Shown here one piece after another: positions 1-11,026 of a DNA stretch of 64,000 nucleotides. Position 1 is the first letter of the stretch; each line of letters opens with the position of its first letter. Source of the stretch: Chondrus crispus. Its lineage: Eukaryota > Rhodophyta > Florideophyceae > Gigartinales > Gigartinaceae. The notes under the pieces were generated by a model. It was not told the DNA's origin. It saw nothing but the letters and a program-made list of their open reading frames with translations, and did no database searches. Location of the stretch: contig NW_005179185.1 of the NCBI RefSeq assembly GCF_000350225.1, forward strand, positions 1 through 64,000. Direction: 5' to 3'. A program made the translations under genes and the position numbers.

Positions 1-540
1 GAGCCGCACCACAATGATAACAATTAGACAAAGAGTTGGGAACAGCAACAGCGTCGCTCGAAGACCAAGATACCGAATGACAGCCGATGTTCCCATGAGA
101 CTGAAGACAAAAGATAGCGTATTGGTGGCAACGCCAAATAGCCCCATGAACGAGGCCATGGCATTTGTGGATTCTTCCGTCAAGCCAAACTCTCCGGTCT
201 CAGCATTGTAGCAATCAGGATTGGTAATTTCACAGGGATATTCTTCGGAAAAGAATTCCTTTGCCAGCATTTTGAGGGTGAAATCGACAATAGTCACTTC
301 CACCATGAACAGACACGAAATGGCAAATATTCCCTTGACGTAGTTGTATTCCCAAAACAAGAAGAGCCCTTCCAGAATTCCAGCACGTTCCTTCTTTTTC
401 TTGGGAGGCGCTTCCTTTGCAGCGCCCTCTTCTTCCGCTTCTTTTTCGGCCGCTCGTTGTTCGGCAGTGCCATACTTGCGAATATACAAATACATGGTTC
501 CTTGGAGCATCAACAAGGCAAGTGCACCCAAAAAGTCGCT
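1..540 (-). CDS. NTT-type plastid/parasite nucleotide transporter, partial
   Basis: An open minus-strand frame runs off the left edge of the window. It has a lysine/glutamate-rich cytoplasmic loop (AEQRAAEKEAEEEGAAKEAP), then hydrophobic segments typical of TLC/NTT ATP:ADP antiporters: the stretch GIFAISCLFMVEVTIVDFTL, then MASFMGLFGVATNTLSFVFS and LGLRATLLLFP. In this family the protein exchanges ATP, ADP or other nucleotides across plastid envelopes. The part seen corresponds to the second half of a ~500-residue protein. The N-terminal side stops where the Copia LTR begins near 535-540, and nothing resembling the missing N-terminus lies beyond the element at 5116. The copy is therefore probably a truncated gene or pseudogene. 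The family call rests on recognised motifs, not a search; a folate/biopterin or other MFS carrier is less likely. Confidence 0.65.
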
Positions 541-587
541 AGTTATAAGTCTATCCTGAAGGACAGACTGTCCTGTGCGGTCTGAGA
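535..587 (-). repeat. 3' LTR of Copia A (shortened)
   Basis: It matches the inner part of the 97-bp LTR at 5019-5115, sharing TTATAAGTCTATCCTGAAGG and ACAGACTGTCCTGTGCGG. It directly adjoins the host transporter frame. The repeat is clearly incomplete compared with its partner. Confidence 0.8.
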
Positions 588-598
588 CTGCAAAATGA

Positions 599-3500
599 CT
601 ATTGGCGAATGTAATTGTGCGGTCTGACAGTCCCCAGGTTCGCCAATAGGGGTTTTGGGTCGACGAAGCTGAGCTTGTTGAGGAGAGTTTTCGTGCGTTG
701 TGGGCCGAGTGGCTTTGTGAAGTAGTCGGCGACGTTGTCCTCGGAAGGGATGTGTTGGATTTTGATGTTTCCTCGTTGAATGTGGTTGTGTATGAGGTGA
801 TGTTTCACATCGATGAACTTTCGACGTTTGGTGGGCGCCGAGTTCTGTGCCACGAGGATTGTTGCTTTGTTGTCTACTAGAAGGGGGGTGGGTTCGTGCT
901 CCGGTTTTTGTGCGTCGGAGAGGAGGCGGCGGAGCCAGTGGGCTTGTTGCGTGGCTGCCGTGGCCGCCAGGTATTCCGCCTCACAGGTGGAGTCGGCTAC
1001 TACGGATTGCCGAGCTGAGGTCCAGCTGATCGGAGCGTCGTGGAACATGTGTACTGCTCCGGTTCGGGATCGGCGTGCGTGGTCGTTGGCGAAATCCGAG
1101 TCGCTGTATGTGCGGAGGCTTGGAGAGGCGTTGGGAGCCTTGGCTTTGAACAGTATCCCGTGGTTTGCTGTACCGCTGAGGTACCGAAGGAGCCAGTGGA
1201 GGTGGTTTTTGTGTGTTCGAGCCGGTTTTTGCATGACTGAGGCTAGCATGCTGACCGCGGGGTGGATATCGGGCCTGGTGCTGTCGGCTAAGTATCTGAG
1301 GTCTCCGATTGTTTGGCGGAAGAGAAAGGATTGGTGCTGTTCTAAGAGGGGGTCGTCTTGCGCGTACGTGAATGTTGCTTTGGGGGTAGCAGTGTTCGCT
1401 TTGGGTTGGACGACACCATGCCTGTTTTTGTGAGGATGGTTTTAGCAACGTTGGGTTGCGAGATGTGTATGGAGCCATCTGTGAGGCGTTGGATGTGCCA
1501 TTTGAGATACCTGGCAGGGAAGCCGAGACGTTTGATGGTGTATTTGGCTGCGAGAGTGGCGTGGAGCTCGTCGTGTAGTTCTTGATAAGATGCAGCTGAA
1601 AGGAAATCGTCCATATTGATTGCGACTAGAATGAGGCCGCGTTTGGATTTTTTGTACAAGAGGCAGGGGTCTGCCTGAGTGTGCTGGTAACCATGCGCGA
1701 TTAGATGCTTGGACAGTCCGTCGTGGTAAATACGTGCTGCCTGAGGTGTGCCATAGATATTGCGCATGAGTAAACCTGCTTTGCATGGATGTTTGAGGGT
1801 GCCGTTGAACCGGGGGTGCTGCTTGATGTATACCGGTTTCGTTTGAGGGAATTTTTCGTGGAGATAGGCGGAGCTGATGTCTAGGTGTTCTAGGGGCCAA
1901 TTGTGCGTAGCTGCGATGGAGAGGAGTAGACGTACTGTAGTCTTGTCCGCCATGTAGGTGGTGACTTGTTCGGGGTCGTAATGTGTCCCCGGGGTCATGC
2001 GGTCGCCGCGTGCTGCGCAGCGTGCCTTGCGGTCGGTTACTGTACCGTTGTGATCCCGAATGTACCTGAATGTCATTGTGAGTGGTATGAGCTTCTCATG
2101 TATGGGGATCTGTCGGTCTGGTATCCATTTGATGGTTCCTGTCGCGTCTAGCTTATCAAGCTCTGTGTCGTGTGCGTGTTCCCATTCGGCAGCGTCAGGG
2201 TAGGTTCTGGCTTCTTGTCTGGTACGGGGGTCGGGTGTGGTGAGTTGTAGTCCGGTTCCGCGTGTTGCTGCTGGTGAAGTGCGGAGGACGGCTGTTGTGG
2301 TCACTGTAGGGTCATGTGTTTTTGTGTACGGACGGAAGTCTTGCGTGCGTGTGATGTGGTACTTGCTTGTGTGTGTATCTTGCACTGTGATCGAGTGGGG
2401 GCTGTTGGAGTACATGTATCGTACTGCTCGGCTGCGTGTGTCTAGTTTGCGTTTTGTGCCGTACATAGGTATTGTGCCTAATTGTCCGAAGATGAGGAGC
2501 TGCTTCGGCTTTGCTTTCTGTTTGTGCCATAGTGTGTGTGGGGCTTGTCCCGTGGCCCGATGGGGTATGATGTTGTATTTATAAGCCGCATCGCGTACTG
2601 CGTCCTCCCAATAGGCGTCCGGTAGGTTGGCGTGGTGGAGATTGGCTCTGGCGGCGTTCATGAGAGTTTGATTAATTCTCTCTGCAATAGAATTTTCCTG
2701 AGGCTGATGCGGGGTATTGTTCTCGTACTTGATACCGAGGGAGGCGTAGGTGTGCAGCGCGTGGTTGGATTTAAATTCGCGTGCGTTGTCAGTGCGGTAG
2801 GTTCGAGGAAGGCGGTTGCGTTGCTTCAGCAGCGCGAAGAATTGCGGCATGATGATTCCTACTTCGCTTCGGGATTTGAGAAAATACAGCATGACGTATC
2901 TGGAAGCCGCATCTATGTACGTTAGGAAATGGTGGTTGCCGTGGTTGGATGGAGGATGGATAGGGCCGCATGTGTCAGAATTTAGATAGTCGCCCGTGTC
3001 ATAGTGGTGTTGAGTGGGAGAATGGCGTGCCGGTCGTTGCTTCGCGTGTGCACATGCGGAGCATGACAGTCGGTTTTGGGTGGCGGCGAGAGCGGGTGGA
3101 AGGCCGTGTAGCTTCCTCGATTTGGCGATGTCTTGTATTTTGCGTAGGGGGGCATGGTTGAGCTTTAAATGCCAGTGGTGTAAGATCTTGTCTGTGGCCT
3201 TACAGGGGATCGGTGGGATGGGGGGTGCCGGTATTGAGCTTACAGGTAATGGTGTAATGGATTTCCTTTTTGTTGTAGTGGGAGGAGGGGCTCGAGTCGC
3301 GATGAGGCGCGGATTGGCAGGGGTTTTTGAAGGGGTTTGTGAACTGTGTTTTGACGACGGCGTGGGTGTTTTGGATCTGTGTTTCGGGGCGGGGATTGTG
3401 CGTGCGCCCCTTGCCTGTGCGTTCTTTGTTCTCTTCCATGCATACGCGTTGATGGCGGGGTCCCATGGGGCTGTGCCTAGGATAGTTCCATGGGAGCGCT

Positions 3501-4995
3501 TGTCGAGTATGTATGCAGCGTTGGGCGTGAAGAGGACGTTGCCTCTGGTCTTGGTGATGGATCGCACCGAGAGGAGGTTGCTTGTTATGTTTGGGGAAAC
3601 AACAGCGGGGATCTTGAGTGCATGTCCCTTATTCGTCTTGATCGTCGTCTGTCCGGCGTGCGTGCATTTAACGATTTGGTTAGTTGCGGTTTTTGTTTTG
3701 TGCTGTATGGGTTGTGGTGTCTGTATGGAGGCGAGGTTGGCCATGTGTGTTGGGTGGGCGCCCGAGTCGAGGATGTACGTACAGTAGTCCTGGTGCAGGC
3801 TGTGATCGGTTGTGTCGTCGAGCTCCATATCCGAGTCGTTTGTGTAATCGTTTTGACGTTGAGCGCCCCGTGCCGTCTGGTATGGCTTGGTGCGTACGGG
3901 TTGACGGGTACGGTGGCGGGGGTGTGCTGCGTGATTGCACTCGGCGTCGGTGTGCCGGGGGCGGAAGACACCTCGTGACATGTGGAATCTGCATGGATTA
4001 GATGGTACGGGGAGGTTCCGGCGGGGGAAGCGGTTGTAGCGTTGAGGGGCCGAGGCTGGATTTCTGAAAAAATTTGAGCCTCCGGCGTCGCCGTGCATTT
4101 GAGAGGTGCGTGGTTGTGCCGCTTGCCGGTAGAGGTTCATTCGGTTGAACTTGTGCACAAAGTCTTTTGTGTCTTTGGGGTCCAAGGCAATGAGTTGGCT
4201 GCCAATCGTGGCCGTGGCAGGGTTGAACCGCAGGCCGTCGATGAGGAACTCTACTGTTGTTTTGGGGTCGGCTATTTCTGGGAACCGTGCTGCGATCATT
4301 CTGGTTCTGATCTGCTCATGGGCCTTGATATACTGATCGAGCGTCATATCGGGTAGAAAGTGTGTCTGCTCGGCCAGCTGCTTCAGGTATTTGTGGTCTG
4401 AAGCGTTGGTTGTGTCCAAGTGAGAAGTGACTGCCTGTATGAGATCATAAGGAGTTGGATCACTTGTGGGGGTGAGTATGAGGTTGGCTATGTGGGCTGG
4501 TATGGACGTGATCAGCTTGCCGAGTAGGTAGTTCTTGTTGCGGTTGAATGTTGCTAGATCGGTGGGGTCTTGTGGAGGAGTGGGGTTGCTGATGATGTGC
4601 TCGATGGCGTCGATCGTGTGTGCTGCTGCTCGAGTGGCTACGATCCACGGCCCGTAGTTGGTCGGGTCGAGGCGGGGGATGTCGGGGCGTTTTTCCATGG
4701 TGCGTATGTCCTGGTGAGTGTTGTTTGTGATGTGAGATGTAGTGTGATTTGTCGTGTACTTTGTTGTGTAGTTTGTCGTTTGGTTTGTCGTGTGTTGTGT
4801 TGATGTGGTAGGATTTGTCGGTGGGTGGTCGTGGTTTGTCGTGTTGTGTGTTGATGTCGTACGATTTGTCGGTGGGGGGATGTAGGTGAGGGGCTGAGAT
4901 GGGGTTAGCCTGGGGCTCCTCCGCGTTGGGAGGGATCGGTTTGTTCTTGTCGTGGTGGGTTGCGATCGTGAAGCGGGGAAGGTTGAATTATGCAA
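599..4995 (-). CDS. Copia A Gag-Pol coding region
   Basis: Reading from 4995 down, a Gag-like domain (MEKRPDIPRLDPTNYGPW) is followed by a His/Cys cluster and the protease motif ILDSGAH. The integrase comes next, with an HHCC zinc region (HWHLKLNHAP then CSACAHAKQR) and a DDE core including YRTDNAREF and ENSIAERINQTL. The reverse transcriptase has HLDISSAYLHE and an active-site box NMDD where YVDD is usual. RNase H has TYSDSDFAND and DNKATILVAQN, ending with the Copia-typical EDNVADYFTKPL. The end of the coding region overlaps the edge of the 3' LTR. The integrase-before-RT order fixes the family as Copia. This is a fossil reading frame with about one or two breaks. Confidence 0.88.
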
Positions 4996-5005
4996 GGTAG
5001 CGAAA

Positions 5006-5018
5006 GGTGCCCATAACC
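5006..5018 (-). other. Primer-binding site of Copia A
   Basis: The element-sense sequence GGTTATGGGCACC lies immediately inside the 5' LTR. It is complementary to a CAU-anticodon loop context (CCCATAACC), as expected for priming by an internal or half-molecule Met tRNA. Drosophila copia is the well-known case of this mode. The same sequence lies at the same place in copy B (44611-44623). Confidence 0.6.
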
Positions 5019-5115
5019 TGTGTGAACAGAAGACCGATGCTCTCCTCGTTTACTCGTCGTCGCTCGCTAGTTATAAGTCTATCCTGAAGGACAGACTGTC
5101 CTGTGCGGTCTGACA
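5019..5115 (-). repeat. 5' LTR of Copia A (97 bp)
   Basis: In window orientation it begins TGTGTGAACAGAAGACC and ends GTGCGGTCTGACA, so it has TG...CA ends. At 97 bp it is extraordinarily short for an LTR. It contains an inverted repeat around ACAGACTGTCCTGT. Confidence 0.8.
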
Positions 5116-6432
5116 TTAGACGCCGTTTCTTTACATTTTTGTTTAACCTACATGCCCTCGGTAATAACATTTTGTAAAGCATTGGGATACCTCGTAGCAG
5201 TTGTCAATACGCAGAAAGACTAAGAACCTAATGAAGTTTTAATACTGAGTTGGCATTGTAAACAGGCGTTATGGTTTCGAAGATATCAACGCATAGCGTT
5301 TTGAGGTTGGTCAAAAGAGCTTCTTTGTAGGCATTCTAAAAATGGCTCCAAAAGACATGCAGATCTTACCAAACTCTAACCCTTCCTTCCGTCACGCAGA
5401 AGTCAACTGCAGTGGCGAGAGAATCTTTTTCCATCTTGTTGAGCATGCATTACTCGAGAATAAGTTGAAAAGTGACTTCATATGAGGTCACCTGACGTCT
5501 AGACACAAGAATGCAACGTGTGCATGTTCGGGAATGAATCATCCGCGATGCAGTGTAAACAAGAACATACAGTCACATTTTTTTTCTTTGTTGAAGAACG
5601 GCGCCTTTGCCTTTGACCAACGAGCCGACAGCTCGACCGATTGGGCGCTTTCGATCTTATGCGTCGAACGCTGAAAATTGCGAAGAACACGTTTAAACAC
5701 GTAAGCAGCTGGCTGCTTACAAAGCGTAGAAAGCATGCGCCTCCCCTCATCCCACTTTCCACGCAGCACATCCACACAGCCTTCGCAACTCCGCAAGTAC
5801 AGGTTGACAAGCGAGAGTCCCGGTCTGCTCGCGGACACGCACCTCAATGAAGCAGGCCATCACCCCCCAATTATGGCATCTCAGAACCGGTGCCTCACGT
5901 CTGCCAATTACGCTCGCTTCTTCTACGGGAGAACTTGGGACAAGAAAAGAACAGCCGCACTTTGCAAACGCCTCTCCCTGAGCAGCCGACATCATGCCAT
6001 CGAAAGATTGCCCGATTGCCCGATTGCCCGATTGCCCAATAGCCCGCGCTTGAGCCCCGCCCCTCCTCGCTTCTTAAGACGTCGACGGTGCATATTCGAC
6101 CTCAAGTTAGGGGCCGGCTGGCTTGCCGTCTCCTGTCTCCGCACCGCATGTGAGCGCCGGAAGGAAGCTCGCAGAGCGAACATCGAACATCAAAAACATA
6201 TGGAATGTGACAAGTCCAGTCAATCGGCCCTCACGACAAGTTTCCACCGGAGCCGAATCCTCTTTGGAAGAACAACGTGCTCAACATATGCAGGTCGAGT
6301 CGATTGACTGCGCTTCGCAGTAACCATTCGCAGTAGCCATTCGCAGTTTCTCTGTTTCGTGAAAGAGAAAACACCCTATCGGCACAACCCTCCTGGAGGA
6401 GCACGCCTCGCACATGAAATAGTGTTTGCCCT
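5116..6432. other. Intergenic, no supported gene
   Basis: No frame here resembles a known protein. Two short tandem repeats are visible: an 8-bp unit GATTGCCC repeated four times at 6006-6037, and CATTCGCAGTARC repeated three times at about 6313-6350. The rest is AT-balanced unassigned sequence between the Copia and DIRS elements. Confidence 0.6.
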
Positions 6433-6787
6433 GTAACCGATGCCCGCGCGAGGAATTGCCTTAACACAGATTTATTTCAGGAGTAATATCTGGGGTTTAG
6501 GTCGTTATGAAGTAACGCAGGTAAAAGGAACAATTTTAGACGTAAGTACAGAAAGTGTGACTGGCACACACAGAGACGATTGGCACCAGAGAGCGCGCCC
6601 CGCCGCGAGGAGCGGGACGGGCGGGTGCGAGAAACGATTGACTATCTCGACCGTCGTTCGTTGCGCAGCTGCTCCCGCTGATACGGCGGCGGCTGTTTGT
6701 TTTCAGCGGGAGCATACAGCGGCGGGGGCATTACAGTGTGATCAGACTGATACAGGTCCGTAACAGATGCCCGCGCGAGGAATTGCC
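6433..6787. repeat. B2-A2-B1 end of the DIRS/PAT element
   Basis: It contains B2 at 6433-6460 (GTAACCGATGCCCGCGCGAG...), A2 at 6626-6763, and B1 at 6760-6787, which overlaps A2 by four bases (GTAA). The direct B1-A2 junction is what a closed circular intermediate would contain. The 165 bp between B2 and A2 is unique here. Confidence 0.75.
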
Positions 6788-6810
6788 AAGTGTCGAGACT
6801 GGTCGGAGGG

Positions 6811-7900
6811 CTACAGACGGCCAGCAGGAGGCGCGAAGCGCCCAAAGAATACCCGTGCAGCCGGCGTAGCCGGCATCAGCGCGTCCAGGTAGTGCTTGTG
6901 CACAACCTCGGCCGAGGTGTGATTCGAAAGGCGCATGATGGTCGCCAACCGAACACCAACAGCGTACGCCGCGGAGATCCCACCGCTGCGCAGCGAGCGC
7001 GCGGTGAACTTCGTGCCCGCCGGAGGGCGCACATCCGCGACGAGCGCGGTGAGCGTAGCGCGGAGAGCGGCGGCGGTGATCGGCGCGGACGGCGCGCGGC
7101 CCGGAAACAGGTAGGCGTCGGCACTAGCAGCCGCGGTCCCAAGCTGGACGAGCAGCGAGTAGACGGGGTCAGGCAGCGACGGAAACGGGATCCGTAAGGC
7201 GATGCGCGGCGCGTTTCCGCGTTCGCCATACTTGAAGGTCACCATTTGGAGGGTGACGTCATGCGGTCAAAGCTGCACATCGCGCCGACGGAGCAAGCGG
7301 AGGCTCGTCGGGCGCGTGCAGAGCAGGAACCCAAGCGCGACCACCCCCCAGCGCTGCAGGTCTGGTGCATTCGTAGCACCCAACGCGCGGCGGAGCGCCG
7401 TGAGAGCGCAAGCGGCGGGGAGCGGAGCGGAACGCTTCGGAGGGCCCCCTGCACGCGCGGCATCGTTGGCGACGTATCCTTGACGGGTGGTAGTGACCAG
7501 GGGGTCCTGCGTAGGGTCGTCCAGGCCGAACCGGCGGTGTTGGGAGCCGATCGCCGCCACATAGGGCCGTAGAGACCCACCCCGCACCGTGCCCTTGCCG
7601 AAGAGATGGCCAACATAGCAAGCAACGGTCACAGGGGTGGCGGGGAGTGCGGGCACGCCGTCGAGACGGCAGTAGGCGACGAAGGCCTCCCAGAGCTGCT
7701 GGTAGGAAGCCTGCGTACTGGACGCCAGGTTCCGGCCCAGCAAGTGAGCCGCCTGCGCAGCACCACGGCGCGCGCCTAGGGAGCGTGCCGCGGCGGCCGT
7801 GCCCTGCTCCTGCCAGCGGCGGCGTGCGGTGGTCTGAAGGCGAACGCGACGCTCTTCCACGGTGCTGTGATAGACTGCGGAAGAGGCTCGGGAGCGGAGA
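6811..7900 (-). CDS. DIRS tyrosine recombinase region
   Basis: The N-terminal part shows a core-binding (SAM-like) domain: NLASSTQASYQQLWEAFVAY, then VACYVGHLFGKG. The C-terminal part shows the catalytic fold with ARSLRSGGISAAYAVGV and the end motif SAEVVHKHYLD, which supplies the nucleophilic Tyr. Tyrosine recombinases integrate the circular DIRS DNA. The region adjoins the RT-RNase H frame on the same strand. It is a fossil frame with about one break; exact start and any splicing are uncertain. Confidence 0.75.
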
Positions 7901-9896
7901 CGGCCGCGGCGGACTGGTACCATTGCTGGCGTGGCCAGTGCGGGGCGACGAGGACCCCGGCGCGAGAAGACAGGAATCGCGCCCAGACGCCCAGCAGCGC
8001 CGGGCGCGGAGCGACCAGCGGGTAGGAACCCAGCGGGGGCATGCCGCCTGGGAGCGCGTGTCCGTCGACGGGGACGAGCGGCGCCGCGAAGCGGCGCTCG
8101 AGCAGCAGTCGCGCGTCGCGCGGGATCGCCCAGTCGTAACGATCGCGCCGCCGTGACAAGCGGTCCGCCCAGCAGTTGAGGACGGATGGTAGGTGGCGCG
8201 TTGACAGCGTGATCCCATTCCTCTCGCACAGATCGCGGAGGAGGCGCAGCTTGGAGAGAAGACGCGGAGACCGGCTTGTGTAATTTCGCACGATATGCGC
8301 TGTCACCAGCGAATCGGTTACTAGTAGCACGTGTCGGCGTCGAGCGAACGGTAGGAACAGACGAAGCGCCAGCAAGGCCGCGCTCAACTCGAGCTCGTTG
8401 ATGTGCGCCCCCTCCGCGGCCTCGGAGAAAAACCCCGACGCCGGCACCTCTCCTTGCCACGCTGCCCCCCACCCGGACATGCTCGCGTCCGTGAACACGC
8501 ACACGTCCGGGGCCGGCCATATTGCGCGGCCAACGTGCGGGTTGGACGCGAGCCGCGTCCACCACTGCAGGTCGCGCGTGGCGGCGTGGGACAGGTGGGG
8601 GTCCTGCGCGCGCCGCGCGCGCTTCTGCAGCGGCGATGCACGAGCGAGCGCCAAGTCTGGACGGAGGTCTTGGCGCGGTCTCGGCCGCGCAGCGGCCGAC
8701 CGGAGGACGCTCGCAGCGATGTGCGAGCCGGTGCCCGCCGCAGGCTCCGCCGGAGGCTGGCCCGCCGTAGGCGAAATTTTTGCCCGCGCTTCGCGCGCGC
8801 ACGCAGGTGACATTTTCGCGCGCGCTTCGCGCGCGCTGCGCATTCGTTCCGTCTCCCCTGACATGCGTGCACCCGCGCCGAGCGCCGTGAAGAGCTCGCG
8901 CAGGCGTAGACGGCAGTCTACGACCGCCGGCGCGCTGGAGTTCGCCAGCCCGGCGAACCGTTCGACGTCCTTCCGCCTGACGAACCGCCGGTGCTGGGCC
9001 GCGTATCGCAGTAGCCGCGCCGCGCTCTTCTCGATCGCTGCCAGCTTCTTCGGGGAGAGGAGGAATTGCTCCTTCTCCGTGTCGACGAGAATCCCGAGGA
9101 TCTCGATCCTCCTCGCGCCCCCGAAGAAGCTCTTGTCGGGGTGCAGCGTCAGGCCGAGCTTGTCGAAAAGCAGGGCCATGACGCGACCTAGGTCCCGCGT
9201 CGCGTCCGCGCGCGTCGCCTCCCCCGGTCGGCGCGGCTTCGCCGCGCCGAAGAAGTCGTCGAGATACGAGAAGGTGCGGTGGCCGAGGCGGCGCAAAAAG
9301 CCGACGACGGGCGCCATGGCCTTGGTGAAGAACCAGGGTGCGACGCCGAGGCCACAGTTCAGGCAGAGGGGCACGTAGACGCGGCTCCCAACGAAGAAGG
9401 CGAGCCGCTGCCCGTCGCCCGCGCGTAGGCGGAGGTGATAGTACGCGTCCTTGATATCGGCCTTGAACATGTGGTCCCCCCGGCGCAGCACGGAGGCGAG
9501 GTCCGAGAGCTGGTCCATACGGAACGTCCACGCCTCCATGCAATCGTTTGCGTGCTTGTATTCGATCACCAGTCGGCTCTTGCCCGCCGACTGGGTCACG
9601 AACGAGGGGAACACATGCCCGGCTCGCATCAGCCCCCGCGTTTCCGCGGCCGTGGCCGACCGGACGAACCCCTTCCGCAGCCAGCGCTCCACCTCCAGCT
9701 GCGCAAAGGCCCCGTCCTCTCGCCCCATTGGGTACGCCCGAGGGCGCCGGTACGGGACCGCCCCGGTCCACGGGAGCTGCAGGCCGAACCGCAGCTGGCG
9801 CACAAGCCACGGCGTCGCGCCCAACGCTGTCCACGCGGCGTGCGACTTCCCCACGCGGACCGAGGGCGGGGCCTGCGGGACCATTGCGCGGCTCAC
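7776..9896 (-). CDS. DIRS reverse transcriptase-RNase H
   Basis: A 706-residue frame. The RT core shows SRLVIEYKHANDCMEAWTFR, MFKADIKDAYYHLRL and the catalytic box SYLDDFFGA. RNase H follows with VFTDASMSGWGAAW, HINELELSAALLALRLF and VTDSLVTAHIV. The domain order and YLDDF box fit DIRS-group RTs. The start codon overlaps the stop of the upstream Gag-like frame (ATGA at 9893-9896), suggesting coupled translation. The frame overlaps the recombinase region downstream. Confidence 0.85.
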   Translation of the reverse strand: MSRAMVPQAPPSVRVGKSHAAWTALGATPWLVRQLRFGLQLPWTGAVPYRRPRAYPMGREDGAFAQLEVERWLRKGFVRSATAAETRGLMRAGHVFPSFVTQSAGKSRLVIEYKHANDCMEAWTFRMDQLSDLASVLRRGDHMFKADIKDAYYHLRLRAGDGQRLAFFVGSRVYVPLCLNCGLGVAPWFFTKAMAPVVGFLRRLGHRTFSYLDDFFGAAKPRRPGEATRADATRDLGRVMALLFDKLGLTLHPDKSFFGGARRIEILGILVDTEKEQFLLSPKKLAAIEKSAARLLRYAAQHRRFVRRKDVERFAGLANSSAPAVVDCRLRLRELFTALGAGARMSGETERMRSAREARAKMSPACAREARAKISPTAGQPPAEPAAGTGSHIAASVLRSAAARPRPRQDLRPDLALARASPLQKRARRAQDPHLSHAATRDLQWWTRLASNPHVGRAIWPAPDVCVFTDASMSGWGAAWQGEVPASGFFSEAAEGAHINELELSAALLALRLFLPFARRRHVLLVTDSLVTAHIVRNYTSRSPRLLSKLRLLRDLCERNGITLSTRHLPSVLNCWADRLSRRRDRYDWAIPRDARLLLERRFAAPLVPVDGHALPGGMPPLGSYPLVAPRPALLGVWARFLSSRAGVLVAPHWPRQQWYQSAAAVSAPEPLPQSITAPWKSVAFAFRPPHAAAGRSRARPPRHAP

Positions 9897-10948
9897 TGGC
9901 CCCTGCCGCTCCTGCCGCCCCGGCTAGAGCGTCCGCGACCCCGACCCCGCCCTCCCCTACCGGACGGTGCTCCGGCGCTGGGTGAGGTGGGAACCGCGGG
10001 GGTATTTGCTCCCCGAAGCTGAGTGCTCGCCGCGTTTGGTCCGCGGCGACGCCCGGCGACCTGCGCCGCGTAGCGGATTGCCTGGACCTGCTGTCTCCGG
10101 AAGGCCTGGCGCCCAGCGGAGCTAAAGGACGCGGGGGGGTCGATGTAGGCCGATAGGAGCTCAGGGTCCGCAACGCCAGCGGCACCTTGCCGACCGCACA
10201 GTACCTCGTACTTCGACGCGGTGATCTCGTACACCCCGACCGAGCCGAGCTGTACGTCGGAGATCCGGTAGGTGGCCTCGCGGAGTTCTTCCCGAGCGGC
10301 CGGGGACTCGACGCGGGGGACGAAGGACGATAGGGAACTGACAACCTCTGCGAGCTCGTTAGAGACTTGGCAGAGGTAGGCGGCGGCGACGTAAAGTTTC
10401 CCGGCCTCGCTAGCTCTCCCTGGGCTCGCCTGGACCCCCCGGAAGGTGCGGTAGTGCTCGACCGTATCCGGATCGAAGCACACCGGAAAGCGGCTTTCGA
10501 AACGGCGGGGGATCTCGAAGCGAACAGGGATTGGTTGCCCTCTTCGCTGGGCGTACCAGGCGTCGGAAAACGCCTGCGCTCCCTCGCCGTTGAGCTCCCC
10601 GGGGTCGAAGTCGAGATCTTCTTCGTCTTCGTCTTCGTCTTCTTCTCCGTCGGGATCCCGGCCAGCTGGCGCGCCTCCCGAAGTCGGAGGCGGAGCGGGC
10701 ACTTGCGGATCGCCGGAGGCGACGGGACCGGGCGCGGAATCGGCGGGGACGGCAGCTGTTGCTGGCGGGTCCGCGATCGGGTCTGTCGATACGGCTCCTG
10801 CATTCGGTTGCAGGGCCTGTAGTGCGACTTTCAGTTCCTCAGCAACAAGTGCTGAGATGGCAGCGCTTGTGGCTGCGTCGAGCGCAGGCAAAGAGGCCCC
10901 AGAAGGGTTCCCTTGATCGGTAGGTGCCTGCTGATCTTCTCCTGACAT
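9893..10948 (-). CDS. DIRS Gag-like protein
   Basis: A 351-residue frame with a Pro/Ala-rich N-terminus, a strongly acidic patch (DGEEDEDEDEEDLDFD) at about residues 100-115, a folded middle region, and an RGG-type C-terminus (GRGGRGRGRGRSSRGGRSGR) likely to bind RNA. Its place before RT, stop-start overlap with the RT frame, and RGG tail suggest the nucleocapsid role of Gag. I recognise no specific capsid fold. Confidence 0.7.
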   Translation of the reverse strand: MSGEDQQAPTDQGNPSGASLPALDAATSAAISALVAEELKVALQALQPNAGAVSTDPIADPPATAAVPADSAPGPVASGDPQVPAPPPTSGGAPAGRDPDGEEDEDEDEEDLDFDPGELNGEGAQAFSDAWYAQRRGQPIPVRFEIPRRFESRFPVCFDPDTVEHYRTFRGVQASPGRASEAGKLYVAAAYLCQVSNELAEVVSSLSSFVPRVESPAAREELREATYRISDVQLGSVGVYEITASKYEVLCGRQGAAGVADPELLSAYIDPPASFSSAGRQAFRRQQVQAIRYAAQVAGRRRGPNAASTQLRGANTPAVPTSPSAGAPSGRGGRGRGRGRSSRGGRSGRGQ

Positions 10949-11026
10949 CCCGATCGGCGATACCGCTTCGAGAAAGCTGTGTCAAACCGCCGCGCTGTGA
11001 TGCACGGGGAACTCGTTTCTCGGTCT

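Larger units (their letters stand above)
535..5115 (-). mobile_element. Copia (Ty1-type) LTR retrotransposon, copy A
   Basis: A minus-strand Ty1/Copia element with domain order Gag, protease, integrase, reverse transcriptase, RNase H. It is bounded by very short terminal repeats (97 bp intact on the right, about 53 bp left on the left). The 5' LTR (right side) is followed in element sense by GGTTATGGGCACC, a plausible primer site for the anticodon region of a Met tRNA. No target duplication can be read because the left LTR is shortened. The coding region is mostly open with about one or two breaks, so this is a fairly young fossil. It lies directly against the transporter fragment at 1-540. 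Confidence 0.9.

Noticed and set aside
813-1433. Long plus-strand frame of 206 codons
   Set aside because: Shadow of the Copia A coding region on the other strand; no protein-like motifs.
5735-6307. 190-codon plus frame
   Set aside because: Composition and overlap with simple repeats (GATTGCCC) suggest chance; no motif.
7267-10803. 1178-codon minus frame across the DIRS element as one gene
   Set aside because: Only its final part (recombinase N-terminus) resembles a protein; the rest overlaps the RT-RNase H and Gag-like frames and is GC-driven open frame.
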